Shown here piece after piece: positions 27,513 to 35,817 of a stretch of 53,634 nucleotides of DNA; within the stretch, counting starts at the first letter, position 1, and each line of letters begins with the position of its first letter. The position numbers and the translations under genes are program-made. Origin of the DNA: Cytobacillus praedii (GTDB lineage: Bacteria; Bacillota; Bacilli; Bacillales; Cytobacillaceae). The stretch spans positions 1 through 53,634 of the forward strand of contig NZ_LMBX01000017.1 in the NCBI RefSeq assembly GCF_001439605.1. The letters are read 5' to 3'. Below the pieces are notes generated by a model. The model ran no database searches. It worked only from the letters and a program-made list of their open reading frames with translations, and had not been told where the DNA came from.

Positions 27513-27615
27513 AATTCACTCTCCTGATATGTTTAAATAGCTATATTGTTAAAAATACAGAAATTATTCTGACGTTTTGTTAGATGTCCGGTACTGTCCG
27601 TTCATAACAAACAAA

Positions 27616-27663
27616 ATGCTCGTACTGGCTGGATATTATGACTTCCCAGAACAGTACGAGCAT
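27616..27663. repeat. Perfect 12-bp inverted repeat upstream of the MFS gene
   Basis: ATGCTCGTACTG (27616-27627) and CAGTACGAGCAT (27652-27663). It lies just before the group II intron domain V. It could be an intron stem, or chance within a short coding-like stretch (LAGYYDFPEQYEHLRKL). Confidence 0.5.
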
Positions 27664-27689
27664 CTACGTAAATTGCAGGTAAATGATTG

Positions 27690-27765
27690 CACCGCCGTAT
27701 AACGAACGGTACGTACGGTGGTGTGAGAGGTCGGCTACACAACTAATGGATAGCATCCTACTTGA
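27690..27765 (+). mobile_element. 3' end of a group II intron (domains V-VI), remnant
   Basis: Positions 27690-27723 form a 34-nt hairpin, CACCGCCGTA closing with TACGGTGGTG, including the CGTACGTACGGTGG-like core seen after bacterial group II intron reverse transcriptases. It is followed by TGAGAGGTCGGC and an end like CCTACTTGATT. The length of 34 nt is that of domain V. The 5' intron and nearly all of the reverse transcriptase are absent. Class C is suggested by the CGC triad. Confidence 0.65.
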
Positions 27766-27769
27766 TTAA

Positions 27770-28134
27770 ACCTTTGTTTTGGGTTAATCGAGGATTGGGT
27801 CAGCCTCTTCTAATTAATACACAATTTCATTTTCATCACGTTTTTCGTATAATTCCCAATACTTCTCTGCGATTAAATTGGAGCATAGTAGGTATCTGGT
27901 TTTACAAAACCAGTAACAATTACTGAACCTACAAAGATCCCTTGTTATATAATTATATGTTTTTATAAAACTTTATAGATTTGACATAACAGCTAGAGCT
28001 AATAAAATTCATTCCCCTAAAAATAGTATCCGGATACAATTAGATTTCAACTTATTATTCTTGCTGTATATCTGTAGTTTATGTTATATATACATATAAC
28101 TCAAATACATGTATCGTTATGAGGTGATAACAAA
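27770..28134. promoter_or_regulatory. Region upstream of lysR with two palindromes
   Basis: GTATCCGGATAC (28026-28037) is a perfect palindrome. GTTATATATACATATAAC (28083-28100) has 7-bp arms and a 4-bp spacer. Both lie within 110 bp of the lysR start and may be operator sites. On the minus strand at about 27814-27880 a short tail AEKYWELYEKRDENEIVY-stop looks like the end of a lost gene. Confidence 0.4.
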
Positions 28135-29001
28135 ATGGTTATGACAACTAACAATTTAAAAATCTTTATTAAAGTTGCCGACAAAATGAGCATTACAGAG
28201 GCAGCAAATGATTTATATATATCACAACCTGCTGTTAGTAAAGCTATTAAAAACATCGAAAATGATCTTAATGTAAAGATATTTCATCGAGATAAAAAAA
28301 CAGGACTTATACTTACAGATGTAGGAAAAGAAGTATTACTTCTTGCGAGACAAATGATGAATATTGAAAATAAAATTTTTCAAATTTCAAATAGAGAAAA
28401 TAACTTGCTTGGTGGAGGAGTAAAAATTGGTTCTTTTCCAGCTGCATCAACTATTTTTCTTTCAAAAGCAATTGCTTTATTTAAAAAGAAATATCCTTTA
28501 GTCAGTATCGACCTAATGGAAGGTTCACCAAATCAGATAAACAAATGGGTTGAAGAACGAGTGGTTGACTTTGGAATCGTCTTGTCTCCTATTGAAGGAT
28601 ATGAATATAAATTTCTTATTCAAGATAAGATGGTTGGGATATTACAGGATCAACATGAAGTGAAAAATAATATAGATTTAATTGCTCAACAGAATAACTT
28701 AATATTATGTAAAGCAGGTTATGAAAAAGTCGTATCTGAGATTTTTAAAGATAACAAAATTAACTTAAATAATAGTTTTATTGTCCAAAATGCTGACACA
28801 TTAATTAATTTGGTGAAAAATGGCGTTGGAATTGGTGTTATGTCTGAGTTTATCTTAAGTTCAATTTCCCACGATTTTGTAATTTGTAGTATTCATCCTC
28901 CAATAGAGATGGAAATAGGTTTGATTGCTCATTCTTTTAAAGAATTAACTCCTGCAGCAGCGGCGTTTGTAAACGTTATAGAAAATAATAATATTAATTA
29001 A
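28135..29001 (+). CDS. LysR family transcriptional regulator
   Basis: A 288-aa regulator. The N-terminal winged helix is clear (LKIFIKVADKMSITEAAN, ISQPAVSKAIKNIENDL, FHRDKKTGLILTDVG). The C-terminal half is a periplasmic-binding-protein-like effector domain (VKIGSFPAASTIFL onward). GAGGTG stands before the ATG. LysR genes usually face the gene they control; the MFS gene is divergent but 620 bp away across the intron remnant. The ferredoxin lies 660 bp downstream. The target is therefore uncertain. Confidence 0.9.
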   Translation: MVMTTNNLKIFIKVADKMSITEAANDLYISQPAVSKAIKNIENDLNVKIFHRDKKTGLILTDVGKEVLLLARQMMNIENKIFQISNRENNLLGGGVKIGSFPAASTIFLSKAIALFKKKYPLVSIDLMEGSPNQINKWVEERVVDFGIVLSPIEGYEYKFLIQDKMVGILQDQHEVKNNIDLIAQQNNLILCKAGYEKVVSEIFKDNKINLNNSFIVQNADTLINLVKNGVGIGVMSEFILSSISHDFVICSIHPPIEMEIGLIAHSFKELTPAAAAFVNVIENNNIN

Positions 29002-29093
29002 CTCAACTTTCGCACCTAAAATATCAGCTAAAACCCTTGAGGTTGTAAGAAGAGTTCAACATATTTATCATTTTGACAAGAAAGGTGCGAAAA

Positions 29094-29287
29094 GTGCATT
29101 CATTTTATACATTAATATTTCCTCATTATACTGGACACATAAAATTATTAGTACCTGCTATATATTGTTTTGCATTAACAGCTAATATTAATTCCAGATT
29201 ATCAGAAATAAATTAAAAATTCTAAATATCGAAGTGGATTACCTTAAAGTAAAATTTAGAGAAGAATATATAGTAGATATTAAATAA
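29094..29287 (+). pseudogene. Coding-like remnant after lysR
   Basis: A GTG (29094) with AAAGGTG opens 40 codons (HSFYTLIFPHYTGHIKLLVP...), stopping at 29216. A shifted frame then gives NKLKILNIEVDYLKVKFREE and stops at 29287. The first part resembles the start of a macrolide-type glycosyltransferase (FPxxGHIxP). Probably the broken 5' end of a gene; weak. Confidence 0.3.
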
Positions 29288-29300
29288 ACAACTAATATAA

Positions 29301-29334
29301 GCTGATTTTCCTTTTTAGGATAATCAGCATTTTT
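29301..29334 (+). terminator. Terminator
   Basis: GCTGATT (29301-29307) pairs with AATCAGC (29322-29328), then ATTTTTATATTTT. Confidence 0.6.
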
Positions 29335-29370
29335 ATATTTTGTGAATAATTTACTTAAACTAACCTGCCC

Positions 29371-29399
29371 GTTACTTTAAGTACTTATTTTCACAATCT
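29371..29399 (+). repeat. 29-bp dispersed repeat, copy B
   Basis: GTT-NN-TTTAAGT-N7-TTCACAATCT, same orientation and spacing as the copy at 26043. The two copies enclose the GC-rich MFS gene, intron remnant and lysR. The remainder of 29.33-29.66 kb is AT-rich with no gene. Confidence 0.5.
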
Positions 29400-29661
29400 C
29401 CTTTAAAATGTAGCTTAGAAATCTAAATTTTCATTAAAAGAGTTACTCCACAATCTGGCTCGTTTGTTGAATAGAATGAATCGCATTTTTTAACAACTTT
29501 ATTATTTTTTAAAAGACTTTATTGTAATTAAATAACTTAATTATCTTGTACTTTATTTGTAAAAAATTTCTTTTTTATGTCTTAACAATGCAAAGTATGA
29601 GAATAACTAATTTTAGAATAGAACCATTTTCATCTATCATTTTATTTGAGGTGGAAAAAAG

Positions 29662-29997
29662 ATGCCCTTTATAACTGTAATTGGTCAAGGTACTTTTGAA
29701 GTGGAAACGGGAGAAAAGTTAGTCCTAGCTTTGGAAGATAACGGTATTAACATTCTTCATCGCTGTGGAGGAAAAGCAAAATGTACAACTTGTAGAGTGG
29801 AAGTTATGTCAGGTGATTATCTTGAGGTCACTAGCAATGAAAAAAAAGCTTTTGAGGCAAAAGGATTGAATGATCAATTATTTGATGATTATCTTCGTTT
29901 ATCTTGTCAAATTTTTGTAAATGGAGATATTACTGTTCGTCCTATTATGACCGTAGAAAACTCGGGTCTTACTGTTGGTCCAAGACCATCAGATTAA
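29662..29997 (+). CDS. [2Fe-2S] ferredoxin
   Basis: A 111-aa plant-type ferredoxin-like protein. Cluster ligands are C-x5-C-x2-C in RCGGKAKCTTCRVEV, with the fourth Cys in LSCQIFVNG. It would shuttle electrons to an oxygenase or other redox enzyme in the cytoplasm. A consensus GAGGTGG precedes the ATG. The next gene is convergent, so it is a single-gene unit; the nearby LysR is a possible controller. Bacillus homologues are mostly uncharacterised. Confidence 0.87.
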   Translation: MPFITVIGQGTFEVETGEKLVLALEDNGINILHRCGGKAKCTTCRVEVMSGDYLEVTSNEKKAFEAKGLNDQLFDDYLRLSCQIFVNGDITVRPIMTVENSGLTVGPRPSD

Positions 29998-30272
29998 ATT
30001 ATGCAGAAGTATATTTAATGATCTACAGTTCAAATCGCCCAGGTAGGTTTCAGTCCAGGAATTACACTATTTTACGTTTCCTGAACTATGTAACCTGTTT
30101 TTGGGGTTCAACGTACAACTATAAAGTTAAATTTAAAATACAATACTTCAGTAATATTTCCTAATTTACAGGATTTTACATCAAAGCATTCCATTTCATT
30201 ATATATATTAGTTTCTTCAGGGACAATAATATTGGATTATTGCCTGCAAGCTTCATTCTAAAGCCTAATGCA

Positions 30273-30306
30273 CAAGTAGGAGGATAAATTAGTATCCTCC
30301 TACTTG
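30273..30306. terminator. Bidirectional terminator hairpin
   Basis: CAAGTAGGAGGATA (30273-30286) pairs with TATCCTCCTACTTG (30293-30306), between the convergent ferredoxin and FMN reductase genes. Confidence 0.8.
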
Positions 30307-30321
30307 CTTATATATTTACTT

Positions 30322-30864
30322 TTATCGTAAACTTTTTAATGCGCCGCTCCAAGCAATCACTTGGTCTAACATAAGATTCACATTATTAAGATGTAATTCA
30401 GCTGGTTTAAAGGTACTAAAGTTTTCAAAGTCAGTAAATAAAGATAAGGTTGGATGTGTACGAACGTCTGCAACTTGAAGTTCACCTAATATTCCACGTA
30501 AATGTTCAGCTGCACGAGCACCACCTGTTGATCCATAACTTACCATTCCTGCAGCCTTGTTGTTCCATTCTGCATATGCTGAATCAAGTGCATTTTTCAA
30601 AGCACCGGTTATACTGTGGTTATATTCTTGGACAATAAACACATACCCATCTAAACTTGCAATTTTTCCTGCCCAATCTTTAGCTTCTTCCCCAGTACCA
30701 GTTCCCAAAAATGGCAAATTAAAATCAGCAATATCTAATAATTCATAATTCGCATCGCCACGATTATCGGCAATTCCTTTAACCCATTCTCCCACTTGTG
30801 GACTTACTCGCCCTTTACGTGTGCTACCTAAAATGATTCCTATATTTAACTTTGCATTTGTCAT
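30322..30864 (-). CDS. NADPH-dependent FMN reductase
   Basis: A 180-aa flavodoxin-fold reductase. LGSTRKGRVSPQVGEWV is the FMN-phosphate loop, FIVQEYNHSITGALKNALD the conserved P(E)YN-S-PG-LKNA-like element, and VSYGSTGGARAAEHLR the second flavin contact. It may act as azoreductase or quinone reductase. The ATG at 30864 has a GGGGGT site; an ATG five codons upstream lacks one. It stands alone next to a decayed exporter gene. Confidence 0.88.
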   Translation of the reverse strand: MTNAKLNIGIILGSTRKGRVSPQVGEWVKGIADNRGDANYELLDIADFNLPFLGTGTGEEAKDWAGKIASLDGYVFIVQEYNHSITGALKNALDSAYAEWNNKAAGMVSYGSTGGARAAEHLRGILGELQVADVRTHPTLSLFTDFENFSTFKPAELHLNNVNLMLDQVIAWSGALKSLR

Positions 30865-31154
30865 TATTTGTACCCCCAATATTAGTCAATCCATTGATTA
30901 TTATTTGTTTGAACCCCATGCTTATACACTTATCCAAAAACTTTAGTCAACACATTCCCCCTTTCAAAGTTAATCAACTAGTCGATAAACTTACTTATAT
31001 TCTTTTTAGGAAATAAGCAAAAATAAATTCGATTATAGACGTGGTAGTAGGCACAATAAAGTATCTTTCAATCCCCTAAATATGTGTCTTATTTATAACT
31101 TCAAATTTTATAAAACATTATTTATACCACTTTAGATTTGAACCGAATACACAA

Positions 31155-31436
31155 TTACTCTTTTTGTGCCTGCGTCCGTTTTACCAACATTACTAGAATA
31201 AAAGAGATACATGCTCGGACAAAACCATACATAAAAGCATTTCTTACACCCAAAATCAGACCTTCTGACATTTGGGCGGGTGATGATAGATTTGAAGACT
31301 GCTCTAGAAAGACAAGCTGTCCAGATGTCATAATACCAATGAAATATGCAACACCTATTGCACAAGCTATCTGAGATAGTGTATTTAATATAGCCGTACC
31401 ATGTGGATAGTAACGTGGAGGAAGCTGGTTAAGCCA
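31155..31436 (-). pseudogene. C-terminal fragment of a DHA2 (EmrB/QacA-type) exporter
   Basis: The frame from 31436 reads LPPRYYPHGTAILNTLSQIA, continues through two membrane-helix-like segments and ends RTQAQKE-stop at 31155. LPxxxxxHGTAxxNTLxQ is a hallmark of the last third of 14-helix drug exporters. The 5' two thirds are missing. On the plus strand the adjoining 31430-31505 encodes SEIIIGSLLTLVAGYVLIIAF-like end of another membrane protein, so this is a junction of two gene scraps. Confidence 0.65.
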
Positions 31437-31505
31437 TTAAGCGAAATCATAATCGGCAGCCTCTTAACATTAGTAGCAGGCTACGTGTTAATCATTGCTT
31501 TTTGA

Positions 31506-32891
31506 CTACTCCCTTCCCGAAATGTTTGCCAGCATAGACTTATTGGCGGCCGAAAATTGTACCCGATATAGCACCAGTATTCCAATAGTCAAAAAGCACA
31601 TGACAACAAAAATGTTACTAAACACATAGGCATTTTCATTTGTCACAAATGGATTTAGATGTAGGGCAATTTCCTTTGTGTCGAGGATCTTTCCAATGAC
31701 ACTCATGGAAATTGCACCAGATATGAAGTTCAACATGGAGAATAACCCCATCCCTACCCCGACCTGCTCTTTAGCTAAAGTTTGAGAAATCGTATTAGAC
31801 ATAGTGATCTGCATGAAAGTTTGACCGACGTTCCCAGCTATTAAAATAACTGAAATGACATAAGGTGAATATCCGACAAAGAATGAGAGTAAAACGAAAC
31901 ATAGTAACAGCATGATTGATGCAACGGACAAAAGAAAACTGTTTCCACGCTCATCAGCCAATATTCCACCTTTACGTCCCAACATAGCTGAAATGATTGC
32001 TGCTGGGAACAATACAAAACCTATACTTCCTGGATTCAGATTATTCAACTCAGCCAAATACTGGGGGGTCATAAATGTGATACCGAAATTCATCGATGTT
32101 GTCATAAATGCAATGAACAATCCGATCGAATAGCTTTTATTTGAAAAAATACTTGGTTGTATAAACGGATTCGAGGCAGTCTTGATTCTCACGATAAATA
32201 AAACCAACATGATACACCCGATAACAAACAACGGCCAATTGCTTTGGGTTATCGCTAATAGAAACAACGCCACAGTCCCTGCCAGCAAGCTTCCTCCCAA
32301 AATATCGATTTTACCTGCTTCACTTTTATCATCGTCCAAATATTTACGAAAAAGAGGGAGCGTGACCAAAGTTAAAAGAGAAAATAAGAATAGAAGCCTC
32401 CAACTACCAAAGCTTGAGATTAGTCCTGCAACTACAGGACCTAGTGCACTCCCTAGAGCCAAACCGATTGCGGATGTTCCTAGTGCTCTTCCACGATTCT
32501 CAGGTGGAAAATAACGAATAGGAATAATCATTGCTGTAGCAGGTAAAACCGCTGCTCCTGCAGCTTGAAATAGACGTCCAAGAATAATCATCCAGTATTC
32601 AGCTGCTAGTGCGCCGGTGATCGAACCGATTGCAAACAGAAAAAGCCCAAAAGTTAACAAGTCTTTTAGCCTGTATCTGTCCGCAAGCTTACCATAGACG
32701 ACAGAACCGATTGCATAAATGACCATATAACTAGTCATTACCCAACTAACCTGCGACGGAATAAGATTGAAATCTTTACCTATAATTGGCAGAGCAACAT
32801 TAAACATTGTGCCGTTCATAACAGAAAATACTAATGCAAAGACAAGAACTCTCAGTAATTTATCAGAATTTTCATTAGTTATATGATTCAT
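31506..32891 (-). CDS. MFS exporter, TetA(L)/TetK-like 14-helix type
   Basis: A 461-aa drug:H+ antiporter of the DHA2 family, close to the 458-aa length of Gram-positive Tet(L). Motif A-like GKLADRYRLKDLLTFGL follows helix 2, motif C-like GLALGSALGPVVAGLI is in helix 5, and VLPATAMIIPIRYFPPENRGRALG in between. It is divergent from a MarR gene and the shared 270-bp region holds a palindromic operator, so it is likely MarR-repressed. The substrate may be tetracycline or another drug and cannot be decided here. Confidence 0.87.
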   Translation of the reverse strand: MNHITNENSDKLLRVLVFALVFSVMNGTMFNVALPIIGKDFNLIPSQVSWVMTSYMVIYAIGSVVYGKLADRYRLKDLLTFGLFLFAIGSITGALAAEYWMIILGRLFQAAGAAVLPATAMIIPIRYFPPENRGRALGTSAIGLALGSALGPVVAGLISSFGSWRLLFLFSLLTLVTLPLFRKYLDDDKSEAGKIDILGGSLLAGTVALFLLAITQSNWPLFVIGCIMLVLFIVRIKTASNPFIQPSIFSNKSYSIGLFIAFMTTSMNFGITFMTPQYLAELNNLNPGSIGFVLFPAAIISAMLGRKGGILADERGNSFLLSVASIMLLLCFVLLSFFVGYSPYVISVILIAGNVGQTFMQITMSNTISQTLAKEQVGVGMGLFSMLNFISGAISMSVIGKILDTKEIALHLNPFVTNENAYVFSNIFVVMCFLTIGILVLYRVQFSAANKSMLANISGRE

Positions 32892-33023
32892 AATACCCTC
32901 ACCCCTTATTATTTAATTATTCAACTTTTTAAGAAATAGATTTAGATACCCTCTCTGAAAAGGTTGTATACGCAATTAATTAACCACCTTATTTTGAATG
33001 GTTTTTTTGCAATTTTATAATAC

Positions 33024-33045
33024 ATTAGTTGCTTATGCAACTAAT
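33024..33045. promoter_or_regulatory. MarR operator between exporter and marR
   Basis: ATTAGTTGC-TTAT-GCAACTAAT: perfect 9-bp arms with a 4-bp spacer. AGTTGC/GCAACT half-sites are typical of MarR family operators. It lies about 130 bp upstream of each divergent gene start or nearer, fitting control of both. Confidence 0.7.
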
Positions 33046-33167
33046 ATTAAAATATAATATAAAATGATTCAAGTCTTTTTTTATGTTAAAAAACGGAAAT
33101 AAAGATTAAAATGGTGATTAGTATATTACTTTTGTATAGTATTATTACACAGGAAAGGGGGATAAAA

Positions 33168-33614
33168 ATGTTCACCGATAATAAGGAGTCAATTGGTCGT
33201 TGGATTTCATTACTACATAGATACGGTAATGTATATATAAATGAACAATTAAAAGAATATAGTCTAGGTGCAGGTCAATACCAATTCCTAGCTATTTTAT
33301 ATCAAAATGAAGGATTATCCCAAGATGAGATAGCATGTTTATTAAAAATGGATAAAGGGACAACTGCCCGAGCAATCGCAAAATTAGAGAAAGAAGGATA
33401 TGTAGTTAGAAAGGTTTTTAATGTGGATAAAAGAATAAAAAAATTATATCTCACAGAGAAAGCACATGCGTTTGAATCAAAGTTAACTTCAATTTTGTTA
33501 AGTTGGATAAATATTATCACTAAAGATTTGTCAGTGAATGACCAAGAGTACGCTTTAAGGCTACTTAAAAAAATATCTTTAAATGCGGAAGATTACCTTG
33601 ATAAAATGAAATAA
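33168..33614 (+). CDS. MarR family transcriptional regulator
   Basis: A 148-aa winged-helix regulator. LSQDEIACLLKMDKGTTARA is the recognition part and GYVVRKVFNVDKRIKKLYLT the wing. The ATG at 33168 follows GAAAGGGGG; an in-frame ATG 19 codons upstream has no site and lies in hydrophobic-coding sequence. It is divergent from a TetL-like exporter with a perfect palindrome between them, so it most likely represses the exporter and itself. Confidence 0.9.
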   Translation: MFTDNKESIGRWISLLHRYGNVYINEQLKEYSLGAGQYQFLAILYQNEGLSQDEIACLLKMDKGTTARAIAKLEKEGYVVRKVFNVDKRIKKLYLTEKAHAFESKLTSILLSWINIITKDLSVNDQEYALRLLKKISLNAEDYLDKMK

Positions 33615-33645
33615 CAACAAGTGTAATAACTATTGCTTGATTTAA

Positions 33646-33672
33646 AAAGACGTTGAAAATCAACGTCTTTTT
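33646..33672 (+). terminator. Terminator of marR
   Basis: AAAGACGTTG (33646-33655) pairs with CAACGTCTTT (33661-33670), followed by T's. Confidence 0.85.
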
Positions 33673-33848
33673 TTATTTTTAAATAGTGAAGAACTTCTAT
33701 CATTAATATTGGGTTAATAATGCAGGTCGAGTAGAAGTGTCTAGGTACCATTAGTTTATCAGTTTTTAGTAATTATGATTTTAATCAATTTAAGTTTTAA
33801 AAAAACGGTAATACTAATTTAAATAATTACAGTTAAAGGAGCAAATTT

Positions 33849-34238
33849 ATGTTTAATTACAATAAAAAAATAATATTCTCCCTTGCAATGGTAATCATTC
33901 CTTGGCTGTCAGTTCCTTTCATGGGGAAAAACTCATTTTTTAGGTTCTTGCCTGTAGCAAGTTTTACCAATTTGTTTATAAGTTTACTTAGCGTAATCGC
34001 AAATAAGAAAAAATGGTGGATAAATAAAAATCCACTGTCTCCAGGTCTTGTTGATTTCACTTATATTTTAGGACCGTTTTTTGTAGCAACACTTTGGATT
34101 TTTAAATTCACCTATGGCAAATTCCCGAAATACTTAATAACAAATATAGTATTAGACGTTATTAACGCCTACCCTTTTGCCCAAATGTGGGAAAACATTG
34201 GTATTTTTAAATTAAAAAAGATGAATCATACTGTTTGA
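33849..34238 (+). CDS. Hypothetical membrane protein, possibly cut by TGA
   Basis: A 129-aa protein with three hydrophobic segments (about residues 9-24, 34-50, 70-88). After TGA at 34236 the same frame stays open for 37 codons to TAA at 34350 and encodes another membrane-like segment (YFICVGFAIVIYGFQYIIEK). This suggests the original gene was about 167 codons, with TGG (Trp) changed to TGA. AAAGGAG precedes the ATG. Probably in one unit with the next membrane gene. Function unknown. Confidence 0.6.
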   Translation: MFNYNKKIIFSLAMVIIPWLSVPFMGKNSFFRFLPVASFTNLFISLLSVIANKKKWWINKNPLSPGLVDFTYILGPFFVATLWIFKFTYGKFPKYLITNIVLDVINAYPFAQMWENIGIFKLKKMNHTV

Positions 34239-34409
34239 TACTTTATTTGTGTTGGCTTTGCAATTGTTATTTATGGATTTCAATACATAATAGAAAAAAC
34301 AATTAGGAAAGCTTCTACTTCAGTTGCTGTATGCGGAAAAATCAAAGAGTAAATAAGCAACAATTTGCTGGAATCGTAGTAATGATAGCTAGGGTGAGCT
34401 TGTTGAAAG

Positions 34410-34877
34410 ATGAGAAAAACGAACAAAATAGAAGCTCTATTTTGGAGCATTGCTCTTCCTGGTTTTGGTCAACTTCTTAATGGGCAAATCATCAAACGAA
34501 TAATTTTCATATTCTTAGAATTTCTTATAAACGTGATGAGTTCTTTTAATAAAGCAATCATGCTTAGTTTTTTAGGGAAAATAAGTGAGGCAATTCAAAT
34601 AATCGATTATCAATGGCTGATGTTTTATCCATGTGTTTACATGTTTGCAATGTACGATGCCTACAAGTTTGCTGGGGATAATACTTCACCTTTTTCTTTT
34701 TTTCCTTTTGCTTTTGGAGCTTATTTCGTTACAGTTGGTCTAATGTTTTCAACAAAACTAACTATTTTCGGTGTATTATTCGGTCCAATTTTCCTTCCAA
34801 TGTTATTTTTAATACCTGGATTATTAGTTGGATTCTTATTTCGTTATATATTTAAAGAAATTAACATTTCACACTAA
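34410..34877 (+). CDS. Hypothetical membrane protein (155 aa)
   Basis: Polytopic protein with about four membrane segments. Its start ALPGFGQLLNGQIIKRIIF resembles the P-G-x-G-Q-x-x-N-G-x pattern of TM2-like families, and MFAMYDAYKFAG follows the second half. No enzyme motif is seen. It lies 172 bp after the preceding membrane gene on the same strand and ends at a terminator. Not recognised beyond that. Confidence 0.7.
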   Translation: MRKTNKIEALFWSIALPGFGQLLNGQIIKRIIFIFLEFLINVMSSFNKAIMLSFLGKISEAIQIIDYQWLMFYPCVYMFAMYDAYKFAGDNTSPFSFFPFAFGAYFVTVGLMFSTKLTIFGVLFGPIFLPMLFLIPGLLVGFLFRYIFKEINISH

Positions 34878-34879
34878 AA

Positions 34880-34920
34880 AAAGAAAATGATTCCTTAACA
34901 TAGGAAACATTTTCTTTTTA
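34880..34920 (+). terminator. Terminator
   Basis: AAAGAAAATG (34880-34889) pairs with CATTTTCTTT (34908-34917), with an inner TTCCT/AGGAA stem and T tail. Confidence 0.8.
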
Positions 34921-35023
34921 GCAAATCATTGGGTTTTCATGACATTCCTAACGTATCCAGTTAAAAAATGATGACAGAACCCTACAGGTCAATTACTTTT
35001 TTTAGGCTCTATAGCCGTTCTCC

Positions 35024-35590
35024 TTAAAAATCATATTCTTTGTCTTTTTTCGCACGAATGGACTCGAAAGCTTCAACTGTTAATACTGTATCTTCGACTA
35101 GCCTTTCTAAACGGAAAAGGATATCATCATTTACAATTTCCTTACGTAAAAAGTCTTTTTCTTCAATAAATACATATGTTGGAACGATATGAGCTTTCAT
35201 ATAGGCTAAGACTGGTTTTAATTGTTGCTCCACCATCAAATAGTGCTTCGCTGTACCAGCTGTCACAACACTACTTACGACTTTGTCACGGAATGCGTTG
35301 ACTGGCAGCAAGTCGAAGATATTTTTGAGTGTTGCCGGAATGGATGCTTGGAATGTTGGTGTCCCAATGATAAGGGCATCTGCTGTCATTATTGTTTCTG
35401 TAACGTATTTTGTATCCCCTTCATATTCAAAGTAATTACGTCCATCACTAAATTCCACTGTATATTCTGCTAAATCTAAAAGTTTAACTTCATGCTCAGG
35501 GTACTTTTGTTTAAGCATTTCAACTGTTTTAAGCATGGCTGTTTTTGTCTTTGAACCAACGATAGATCCCGCTAGTGCTACAATTTTCAT
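35024..35590 (-). CDS. NADPH-dependent FMN reductase
   Basis: A 188-aa flavodoxin-like reductase. VALAGSIVGSKTKTAMLKTV holds the FMN-phosphate loop, GTPTFQASIPATLKNIFDLL the conserved substrate-side element and VVTAGTAKHYLMVEQQL the second loop. Last gene of a MarR-dioxygenase-LLM monooxygenase run; it would supply FMNH2 to the monooxygenase, a two-component flavin system. The ATG at 35590 follows AGAGGCG; an upstream ATG 21 codons earlier is unsupported. The 227-bp gap before it may hold a separate promoter. Confidence 0.87.
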   Translation of the reverse strand: MKIVALAGSIVGSKTKTAMLKTVEMLKQKYPEHEVKLLDLAEYTVEFSDGRNYFEYEGDTKYVTETIMTADALIIGTPTFQASIPATLKNIFDLLPVNAFRDKVVSSVVTAGTAKHYLMVEQQLKPVLAYMKAHIVPTYVFIEEKDFLRKEIVNDDILFRLERLVEDTVLTVEAFESIRAKKDKEYDF

Positions 35591-35817
35591 GAAATTCGCC
35601 TCTTTTCTAATGGTTGTATGTTTTTTGATTGCTAGAATGAAATTGTTCCGCAAGATTCCAAAATACCTCTAATACCAATTGATTTTCTATTCATTTAATT
35701 GTTGTATTAAAGTTAATCGTCTCCCAGAAATCCCCTTGATTTTTATCACTTTTATTATTAATTTGTTTCCGCGCCTACGATTAGGTCTGTGTGCGAGGGT
35801 TTTCATGATGTTCCCTA

